NCBI RefSeq assembly: GCF_013868155.1
Contig: NZ_JACEOG010000001.1
Coordinates: 868,001 to 932,000, forward strand
From: Aeromicrobium phoceense
GTDB lineage: Bacteria > Actinomycetota > Actinomycetes > Propionibacteriales > Nocardioidaceae
Length of the DNA stretch: 64,000 nucleotides
Reading direction: 5' to 3'
Shown here: positions 1 to 6,043 of the stretch, one piece after another
How positions within the stretch are numbered: position 1 is the stretch's first letter
Layout: the number at the start of each line of letters is the position of its first letter
Translations under genes and position numbers: made by a program
Notes under the pieces: generated by a model
Seen by the model: the letters and a program-made list of their open reading frames with translations, nothing else
Database searches by the model: none
Told to the model about the DNA's origin: nothing

Positions 1-208
1 GTTCGACGCCGAGGGATTCCAGGGCATCAAGGACCTCGTCGAGGCCCAGATCGAGGAGCAGTCGCTGGCCTACTTCACCAGCGGCCTGGGCTACGACGAC
101 GGGGTCATCGACCCGCGCGACACCCGCACCATCCTGGGCATCTGCCTGTCCGCGATCGCCAACGCACCCGTCGAGGGCGCCCGCGGCTACGGGGTGTTCC
201 GCCTGTGA
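1..208 (+). CDS. Acyl-CoA carboxylase carboxyltransferase (beta) subunit, 3' end only, MccB-like
   Basis: The last 68 codons of a gene that begins before the window (first full codon at 2, TGA at 206-208). The tail carries the GVIDPRDTR...LGICLSAI stretch typical of the beta subunit of 3-methylcrotonyl-CoA carboxylase and related carboxyltransferases, which move carboxyl from carboxybiotin to the acyl-CoA. It is followed on the same strand by the biotin carboxylase/BCCP subunit, an acyl-CoA dehydrogenase and a hydratase, the usual order of a leucine (isovalerate) degradation cluster. Methylcrotonyl rather than propionyl or geranyl specificity is inferred from these neighbours. Confidence 0.8.
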   Translation, partial: FDAEGFQGIKDLVEAQIEEQSLAYFTSGLGYDDGVIDPRDTRTILGICLSAIANAPVEGARGYGVFRL

Positions 209-220
209 GCGCATCGCCCG

Positions 221-269
221 ATCTCGATACGCCGCGTCTCGCTGCGCTCGCCGCGGCACTCGATCACCG
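221..269. repeat. REP-like intergenic repeat, single copy
   Basis: The gap between the carboxyltransferase stop and the next start holds CTCGATACGCCGCGTCTCG followed by CTGCGCTCGCC and CTCGATCACCG. This is the same unit that forms the array at 15301-15691 and an inverted version at 3379-3424. It fills most of the spacer, leaving only the GGAG ribosome site before the next gene. Confidence 0.7.
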
Positions 270-284
270 AACTGGAGCCACCGC

Positions 285-2192
285 ATGACCATCAAGAGAG
301 TCCTGGTCGCCAACCGCGGCGAGATCGCGCGGCGGATCTTCCGCACGTGCCGCGACCTCGGCATCGAGACGGTGGCGGTGTACTCCGACGCCGACGCCGG
401 GATGCCCTTCGTGGCCGAGGCCGACGTGTCGGTGCGGCTGCCCGGCAGCGCCCCCTCGGACACGTACCTGCGCGGCGACCTCGTGATCGAGGCGGCCCGC
501 CGCAGTGGCGCGGACGCGATCCACCCCGGCTACGGCTTCCTGTCCGAGAACGCCGGGTTCGCCCGGGACGTGGAGAGCGCCGGGCTGGTCTGGATCGGGC
601 CGAGCCCGGAGTCCATCGACCAGATGGGCAGCAAGATCCGCGCGAAGGAGATCATGGCCGCCGCGGGCGTGCCGATCCTCGCGGTCGACCTCGACGGCGT
701 CACCCCCGGCGAGCTGCCGCTGCTCGTCAAGGCCAGTGCCGGCGGCGGTGGTCGCGGCATGCGCGTCGTGGAGCAGCTCGACGACCTCGACGCCGAGCTC
801 GCGAAGGCCCGGGCGGAGGCCGAGTCCGCGTTCGGCGACGGCACGGTGTTCGTCGAGCCCTACCTGCCCCGGGCCCGTCACGTCGAGGTGCAGATCCTCG
901 CGGACACCCACGGCACGGTGTGGGCCGTCGGCGATCGCGACTGCTCGATCCAGCGCCGCCACCAGAAGGTCGTGGAGGAGGCGCCGGCGCCCGGGCTCTC
1001 CGACCGCGCCCGGACGACGCTGCACATCGCCGCCCGCGAGGCCGCGAAGGCCGTGAGCTACCGCGGCGCCGGCACCGTGGAGTTCCTCGTCGACGGCGAC
1101 CGCGTGTTCTTCCTCGAGATGAACACCCGCCTGCAGGTGGAGCACCCGGTCACCGAGGAGGTGCACGGGCTCGACCTGGTCGCGGAGCAGATCCGCATCG
1201 CCGAGGGTGGAGCCCTCACCGGGACGGTCCGTGAGCCGAACGGTCACGCGATCGAGGTCCGGCTCTACGCCGAGGACCCCGCCGAGGACTGGTCCCCCCA
1301 GACCGGCACGATTCGCGCGTTCGACTTCCCCGACTCGGTGCGCGTCGACTCGGCCGTCGAGGTGGGCAGCGTCGTGGGCATCCACTACGACGCGATGATC
1401 GCCAAGGTCATCGCCCACGGTCCCGACCGGGCCACGGCCCTGCGCACGCTGGTCGATGCACTGCGTCGGTCCCGCGTGCACGGCGTCACGACGAACCGGT
1501 CGGCGCTGCGGCAGATCCTCGAGGCGCCGCAGGTGCGGGACGCCGACCTGTGGACCTCGATGCTGGAGGAGCACGCCGACGACTGGTTCGGTGCCGAGAC
1601 GCCGGACTCGCTGGTACCGGTCGCTGCCGCGCTGGCCGAGGCCACGCTCGCGGCCTCCTCGGCGAGGGTGCTGTCCCGCATCCCCGCCGGCTTCCGCAAC
1701 GTGCCCAGTCAGCCCCTCACGCGCGAGTACGAGGGCCACGAGCCCGTCGCGTACCGCAGCGCCCAGGGTCGCCTGGTGGTCGACGGCGCCGACGTCGTCT
1801 CCGTCGCGGTCGACGGCTCCACCGTCGAGATCATGCTCGAGGTCGAGGGCGTCACCCGCCGCTACCGCGTCGCGGTGGCGCCGGGCCACGTCGACGTGGA
1901 CGGCCCGGACGGCTCGACGAGCCTCGTCCCCGTGCCCCGCTTCGTCGACCCGGCGGACGTGGTGGCCGAGGGCTCGCTGCTGGCGCCCATGCCGGCGGCG
2001 GTCACGGCGGTGAAGGTCGCCGACGGCGATCGCGTCGCGAAGGGCGACCCCGTGGTCGTCCTCGAGGCGATGAAGATGCAGCACACGATCGCGGCGCCCT
2101 CCGACGGCGTCGTCAGCGGCCTGGCCGTGAGCGTCGGGCAACAGGTCGAGGCCGGAGCGGTCCTCGCCGTCATCGAGGAGGAGACCGAATGA
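285..2192 (+). CDS. accA: Acyl-CoA carboxylase alpha subunit: biotin carboxylase plus BCCP (methylcrotonyl-CoA type)
   Basis: A 635-residue protein that carboxylates its own biotin with ATP and bicarbonate and feeds the beta subunit upstream. The N-terminus (KRVLVANRGEIARRI) starts the biotin carboxylase domain. The ATP-grasp glycine loop KASAGGGGRGMR is near residue 150, and EMNTRLQVEHPVTE near 283 is the classic biotin carboxylase signature. The C-terminal about 70 residues are a biotinyl domain with the acceptor lysine in EAMKMQH. ATG with GGAG 8-10 nt upstream sets the start. The stop overlaps the next gene by 4 bp (ATGA), so the two are translationally coupled. The family also includes propionyl- and acetyl-CoA carboxylases; context favours methylcrotonyl-CoA. 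Confidence 0.9.
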   Translation: MTIKRVLVANRGEIARRIFRTCRDLGIETVAVYSDADAGMPFVAEADVSVRLPGSAPSDTYLRGDLVIEAARRSGADAIHPGYGFLSENAGFARDVESAGLVWIGPSPESIDQMGSKIRAKEIMAAAGVPILAVDLDGVTPGELPLLVKASAGGGGRGMRVVEQLDDLDAELAKARAEAESAFGDGTVFVEPYLPRARHVEVQILADTHGTVWAVGDRDCSIQRRHQKVVEEAPAPGLSDRARTTLHIAAREAAKAVSYRGAGTVEFLVDGDRVFFLEMNTRLQVEHPVTEEVHGLDLVAEQIRIAEGGALTGTVREPNGHAIEVRLYAEDPAEDWSPQTGTIRAFDFPDSVRVDSAVEVGSVVGIHYDAMIAKVIAHGPDRATALRTLVDALRRSRVHGVTTNRSALRQILEAPQVRDADLWTSMLEEHADDWFGAETPDSLVPVAAALAEATLAASSARVLSRIPAGFRNVPSQPLTREYEGHEPVAYRSAQGRLVVDGADVVSVAVDGSTVEIMLEVEGVTRRYRVAVAPGHVDVDGPDGSTSLVPVPRFVDPADVVAEGSLLAPMPAAVTAVKVADGDRVAKGDPVVVLEAMKMQHTIAAPSDGVVSGLAVSVGQQVEAGAVLAVIEEETE

Positions 2193-3349
2193 GCAACTTC
2201 ACGGAGTCCGAGGAGCGGCGCGAGCTGCGCAAGGCGGTCGCGGCGCTCGGCGCCAAGTACGGCGAGCACTACTTCTACGACGCCGCGAAGGAGGGCCGCA
2301 AGACCACGGAGCTGTGGTCGGAGGCCGGGAAGCTCGGCTACCTCGGCGTCTCGATCCCCGAGGAGTTCGGCGGCGGGGGTGGTGACATCGGCGACCTCGC
2401 CGCGGTCTGCGAGGAGCTGGCGATCGCCGGCTGCCCGCTGCTGCTGATGGTGGTCTCGCCCGCGATCGTCGGCACGGTCATCGCCCAGTACGGGACGCAG
2501 GAGCAGAAGCAGCGCTGGCTGCCCGGCCTGGCCGACGGCACCGCGACCTACGCGTTCAGCATCACCGAGCCGGACGCCGGGTCGAACTCGCACCACCTGG
2601 TCACGACGGCCACGAAGTCCGAGGACGGCTGGATCCTCAAGGGCGGCAAGACCTACATCTCGGGCGTGGACGAGGCCAGCCACGTGCTGGTCGTGGGCCG
2701 CATGGCCGACTCGAAGAGCGGCAAGCTCAAGCCCGCGCTGTTCATGGTGCCCACCGACGCCGAGGGCTTCAGCGCCCAGGAGATCGACATGGGCCTCACC
2801 AGCCCGGAGAAGCAGTTCACGCTGTTCTTCGACGACATCAGGCTGCCGGCCGATGCGTTGGTCGGCAGTGAGGACGCCGGCCTCGAGCAGCTGTTCGCGG
2901 GCCTGAACCCCGAGCGGATCATGGCCGCGTCCATGGGCACGGGTACCGCGCGCTGGGCGCTGAACAAGGCCGTCGCCTACGCCAAGGAGCGCGACGTCTG
3001 GGGCAAGCCGATCGGCGCGCACCAGGCCATCGCCCACCCGCTCGCGCAGCTGCACATCGACATCGAGATGACGCGTCTGCTCACCCAGAAGGCCGCGGCG
3101 CTCTACGCCGCGGGCGACCTGATGGGTGCGGGCGAGGCGGCCAACATGGCCAAGGTCGCCGCCGGCGACGCTGCCGCGAAGGCCGTCGACACCGCCATCC
3201 AGACGCACGGCGGCAACGGCCTGGCGAACGAGTACGGTCTGGTGCAGGCGCTCGCCTCGTCGCGACTGTCGAACATCGCGCCCGTCAGCAAGCAGATGGC
3301 CCTCAACTTCGTCGCCCAGTTCTCGCTGGGCCTGCCGAAGTCCTACTGA
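2189..3349 (+). CDS. Acyl-CoA dehydrogenase, isovaleryl-CoA dehydrogenase-like
   Basis: A 386-residue flavoprotein of normal family length that alpha,beta-dehydrogenates an acyl-CoA and passes electrons to ETF. The substrate/FAD motif TEPDAGSNSHH is near residue 130. The likely catalytic base is Glu242 in GLNPERIMAAS, the helix-G position used by isovaleryl- and long-chain acyl-CoA dehydrogenases. At the alternative MCAD position the sequence reads NEYGLV, with no glutamate, so the site is clearly of the IVD type. The start ATG overlaps the preceding stop. With carboxylase and hydratase flanking, oxidation of isovaleryl-CoA in leucine breakdown is the best inference; a citronellyl-type substrate is not excluded. 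Confidence 0.85.
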   Translation: MSNFTESEERRELRKAVAALGAKYGEHYFYDAAKEGRKTTELWSEAGKLGYLGVSIPEEFGGGGGDIGDLAAVCEELAIAGCPLLLMVVSPAIVGTVIAQYGTQEQKQRWLPGLADGTATYAFSITEPDAGSNSHHLVTTATKSEDGWILKGGKTYISGVDEASHVLVVGRMADSKSGKLKPALFMVPTDAEGFSAQEIDMGLTSPEKQFTLFFDDIRLPADALVGSEDAGLEQLFAGLNPERIMAASMGTGTARWALNKAVAYAKERDVWGKPIGAHQAIAHPLAQLHIDIEMTRLLTQKAAALYAAGDLMGAGEAANMAKVAAGDAAAKAVDTAIQTHGGNGLANEYGLVQALASSRLSNIAPVSKQMALNFVAQFSLGLPKSY

Positions 3350-3378
3350 TCTCGACAGTCCACTCGATCACCGGGCCC

Positions 3379-3424
3379 GGTGGTTGAGTAGCGGGCGAGG
3401 CACGAGCCGCGTATCGAAACCACC
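3379..3424. repeat. REP-like repeat, inverted copy
   Basis: GGTGGTTGAGTAGCGGGCGAG through CGTATCGAAACCACC: an element whose ends GGTGGTT and AACCACC are inverted repeats. It is the reverse-oriented relative of the 15301 array unit. A half unit (CACTCGATCACCGG) sits just before it at 3361-3374. Together they occupy the 93-bp gap between the dehydrogenase and hydratase genes. Confidence 0.65.
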
Positions 3425-3442
3425 GCAGCGGAACGGAGCACC

Positions 3443-4189
3443 ATGACCGAACTCGTCCATCTGGACGTCGCCGACGGCGTCGCGACGATCACGCTCGACA
3501 GCGAGCACAACCGCAACGCGCTCAGCCGCCAGCTCGTGACGGAGCTGGGGGCGCACCTGGGCACCGCGGAGGCCGACGCCGACGCCAAGGTGATCGTGCT
3601 GCGCTCGGCCCACCGGGTGTTCTGCTCGGGCGCCGACCTGTCCGAGGCCGCGGAGGGGGCGATGCAGGAGGGCGCCAGCGCCCTGGTCGACCTGCAGCGC
3701 CGCATCGCGACGAGCGCCAAGCCCGTCGTGGTCGTGCTGGGCGGCCCGGTCCGCGCGGGCGGCCTGGGGCTCGTGGGCGCCGCCGACATCGTGCTCGCCA
3801 CGGCGTCGGTCACGTTCGCGCTGACCGAGGTCCGGCTGGCGCTCGCGCCGGCCGTCATCAGCCTGTCGCTGCTGCCGCGACTCGCGCCGCGAGCGGCATC
3901 CGACCTCTTCCTCACCGGCCGGAAGTTCGACGCGGCGGAGGCCCAGCGCATCGGCCTGGTCACGCGGGTCGTGGAGGACGACGGGCTCGACGCCGGACTG
4001 GAAGCGGTGCTCGCCGACCTCGAGCAGGGCTACCCGCAGGGGTTCCGCGAGACGAAGGCCCTGCTCAACCACGACCTCGTGGCGCGCATCGACGCACTCG
4101 GCGACCAGGTGGCCCAGCAGTCGGCTCAGCTGTTCGGCAGCGACGAGGCGCGCGAGGCGATGCTCGCGTTCCTGTCCCGCCCCCGCTGA
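3443..4189 (+). CDS. Enoyl-CoA hydratase/isomerase (crotonase), possibly 3-methylglutaconyl-CoA hydratase
   Basis: A 248-residue crotonase. The first oxyanion-hole segment is FCSGADL (60-66) and the second GPVRAGGLGL (101-110). Glu129 in LTEVRLAL matches the first catalytic glutamate, but no glutamate appears about 20 residues later, as in several hydratases that use one acid. It closes a same-strand run of carboxylase and acyl-CoA dehydrogenase genes, so hydration of 3-methylglutaconyl-CoA, the next leucine step, is the natural guess. The start is supported by CGGAG 5-9 nt upstream. Confidence 0.85.
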   Translation: MTELVHLDVADGVATITLDSEHNRNALSRQLVTELGAHLGTAEADADAKVIVLRSAHRVFCSGADLSEAAEGAMQEGASALVDLQRRIATSAKPVVVVLGGPVRAGGLGLVGAADIVLATASVTFALTEVRLALAPAVISLSLLPRLAPRAASDLFLTGRKFDAAEAQRIGLVTRVVEDDGLDAGLEAVLADLEQGYPQGFRETKALLNHDLVARIDALGDQVAQQSAQLFGSDEAREAMLAFLSRPR

Positions 4190-4190
4190 A

Positions 4191-4229
4191 CGACGAACGC
4201 CCCTCCCCGGCAGGGAGGGGCGTTCGTCG
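4191..4229. terminator. Bidirectional rho-independent-type terminator
   Basis: A perfect 17-bp stem (4191-4207 with 4213-4229; CGACGAACGCCCCTCCC on the left) closes a 5-nt loop. It lies between the convergent hydratase (ends 4189) and the minus-strand gene ending at 4235, so it probably ends both transcripts. Confidence 0.9.
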
Positions 4230-4234
4230 CGGTG

Positions 4235-5017
4235 TCAGCGCGGAAGCGCGAAGGACGGGAGCGAGTTCGTCCGGCACAGCACCTGCGGCGACACGGCGGC
4301 GACGGAGCCTCCGCCGAACGCGATCACTTGGGATCCCGCGACGGACGTGCGCAGCGGCAGCGGGGCCGCGTCCTGCCGGACATCGAGCTCGATGATGGTC
4401 GGCTCGTCGGAGAGGTCGGCCTTCTTGAACTCGAGGAAGCTCAGGCCGCCGTCGAAGCTCTCGGTGTCGGGAACGCCGACGCTCGTGCGGAAGGTGCTGC
4501 AGGCGCCGTTCGTCCTGAAGTAGCGCCCGCCCGAGAAGCGGATGGCCTTCGGGTACGTCCGGCCGGCGATGCTGACGGAGCCGACCGAGTTCGTGCCCTC
4601 GTCGGCGTGGCCCTGCGTGGTCAGGTCGATCCAGCGCCATCCGGTGAAGCCGCGGACCCGGCTGCTGCCGGCGCGGGCCTTCGAGGACTTCGGCGCCACG
4701 ACGCGCAGCGAGTGCTTCCCGGCGGTCCTGACCTTGACGCGCACGGCGTACTTGCGGCTCTTCGTGGTGCGGACCTTGGCGACGGTCGTCCAGCGGCCGG
4801 CGCCGACCTTGCGCTGGACGAGCAGGCGCTTCTTCGCGGCCTTGGGTCCCTTGACCTTGCCGGTGACCTTGACGGTCGCGCCGACGGTCGGGTTGGCCGT
4901 GCTGGTGGAGATCGAGACCTTGTAGGCCGGCTTCCTGGCCGCCTCGGCCGCGGTGGCCGGTGCCAGGGTGAGCACCAGGCCGGTGGCCGTGGCGAGGGCG
5001 AGAGCGCGCAGGCGCAT
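4235..5017 (-). CDS. Secreted protein with NPCBM-like domain (paralog A)
   Basis: 260 residues. Residues 1-27 form a Sec signal ending in AEAA. Residues about 33-110 are an Ig-like/MG2-type beta domain (NPTVGATVKVTGKVKG...LLVQRKVG). Residues about 128-250 resemble an NPCBM-type carbohydrate-binding fold: IDLTTQGH, SVSIAGRTYPKAIRF, then a cysteine segment CSTFRTSVGVPD. No catalytic motif is visible. Its neighbour at 5117-5899 is a clear paralog of the same length and architecture. AAGGAC precedes the ATG, and both paralogs share a promoter-proximal block. Sugar or cell-wall binding is inferred from the fold likeness only. Confidence 0.75.
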   Translation of the reverse strand: MRLRALALATATGLVLTLAPATAAEAARKPAYKVSISTSTANPTVGATVKVTGKVKGPKAAKKRLLVQRKVGAGRWTTVAKVRTTKSRKYAVRVKVRTAGKHSLRVVAPKSSKARAGSSRVRGFTGWRWIDLTTQGHADEGTNSVGSVSIAGRTYPKAIRFSGGRYFRTNGACSTFRTSVGVPDTESFDGGLSFLEFKKADLSDEPTIIELDVRQDAAPLPLRTSVAGSQVIAFGGGSVAAVSPQVLCRTNSLPSFALPR

Positions 5018-5052
5018 GGGACGGTCCTTCGGTTCGGGGGATTCGGCCCGGC

Positions 5053-5083
5053 CAGCGTAGTGGCTGGAGTGGCTGGTGGTACG
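5053..5083 (-). promoter_or_regulatory. Promoter block shared with paralog B
   Basis: Read on the minus strand: CCACCAGCCACTCCAGCCAC followed by TACGCT (-10 candidate, 5059-5054). The same CAGCCACTCC...GCCACTACGCTG arrangement lies at 5961-5937 upstream of the paralog. No good -35 is seen, and the repeated CCAC(T) units suggest an activator site. Confidence 0.5.
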
Positions 5084-5116
5084 TGAATCGACCCAAGCGA
5101 GGCGGTTCGTCCAGAC

Positions 5117-5899
5117 TCAGAGCGAGGGCAGGACCATCCTCGGCAGGGCGTTGACCGAGCAGCGCAGCTTCGGCGCGACCATCGAGACGCGCTTCCGGCT
5201 GTTGTCGTCGCCGAACGCGACCACCTTCCGGCCCGTGACGGGGTAGCTGACCGCCTTCGGAGCGGCACCGGCCGCGGCGTGGGCGTGGTACTCGCGCTCG
5301 TCGTCGAAGTCGGCGTTGGCGGCCGTGAGGACCACGAGGCGGCCGGCGGCGTTGTCCGGCGTGCCGACCGAGCCGCGGAGCGTCGTGCACTTCCCGCCGG
5401 TGTTGAAGTAGACGCCGGAGTCGCGGAACGTGAAGGCCTTGCGGTACCGCTTCCCCGCGATGGTGACGGGGCCGTTCACGGGCTCACCACCCGTGGCGTG
5501 GCGCTGCTTCGTCAGGTCGAGCCAGCGGAAGCCCGTGTAGCGGCGGGCGGGACTCGTGCCGGCGCCTGCCGACGACGACCTCGGCGCGACGACGCGCACG
5601 TACTGCCGGCCGGCGGTGGTCACCTTCACCCGTGCCGCGTAGGTGCGCCGCGCGGTGGTGCGCACCTTCGCCACCGTCTTCCACGCGCCGCTGCCGACCT
5701 TGCGCTGCACGAGCAGCTGCTTCCCGGCCGCCTGCGGACCGGAGACCGTTCCGGAGAGCTTGAGCTTCGTGCCGACCGTCGGCCTGCTGGCGTTGATGGA
5801 GAGGGACACGGAGTAGGTCGATGCCGCCTGAGCCGCGAGGGGCGCCAGGGCGAGGACCAGTCCGGTCGCCACGGCGATGGCGATGACGCGCACGCGCAT
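5117..5899 (-). CDS. Secreted protein with NPCBM-like domain (paralog B)
   Basis: 260 residues with the same plan as its downstream neighbour: signal peptide to about residue 26, a beta-rich Ig-like domain (RPTVGTKLKLSGTVSGP, LLVQRKVGSGAWKTVAKVRTT), then an NPCBM-like module (WLDLTKQRHA, VTIAGKRYRKAFTF, YFNTGGKCTTLRGSVGTPD). The two proteins align along their whole length, pointing to tandem duplication. The ATG has AAGGAAG upstream. A separate promoter block precedes each copy, so they need not be one operon. Function unknown; extracellular glycan binding is an inference. Confidence 0.75.
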   Translation of the reverse strand: MRVRVIAIAVATGLVLALAPLAAQAASTYSVSLSINASRPTVGTKLKLSGTVSGPQAAGKQLLVQRKVGSGAWKTVAKVRTTARRTYAARVKVTTAGRQYVRVVAPRSSSAGAGTSPARRYTGFRWLDLTKQRHATGGEPVNGPVTIAGKRYRKAFTFRDSGVYFNTGGKCTTLRGSVGTPDNAAGRLVVLTAANADFDDEREYHAHAAAGAAPKAVSYPVTGRKVVAFGDDNSRKRVSMVAPKLRCSVNALPRMVLPSL

Positions 5900-5936
5900 G
5901 CGGTTCTTCCTTACGTCGTCGAAATGGCGGCCACGT

Positions 5937-5961
5937 CAGCGTAGTGGCGCAGGAGTGGCTG
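5937..5961 (-). promoter_or_regulatory. Promoter block of paralog B
   Basis: Minus-strand reading CAGCCACTCC, then GCGCCACTACGCTG, with TACGCT (5943-5938) as -10. It is the counterpart of 5083-5053 and is about 40 nt from the ATG at 5899. Confidence 0.5.
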
Positions 5962-5996
5962 ATGTTGCGCGAAACGGTAGTCACTTCTGACCACTT

Positions 5997-6037
5997 GTGG
6001 CCGTTCGGCCACCGACGAGAAAAGTGGCACATACGTT
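5997..6037 (+). promoter_or_regulatory. Leaderless promoter with overlapping palindrome for the NHL-repeat gene
   Basis: TACGTT at 6032-6037 lies 6 nt before the GTG at 6044, the spacing of a leaderless actinobacterial promoter; this supports the GTG start. A perfect palindrome GTGGCCGTTCGGCCAC (5997-6012) overlaps the expected -35 position, so a repressor or activator site is plausible. Confidence 0.5.
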
Positions 6038-6043
6038 CCACTG

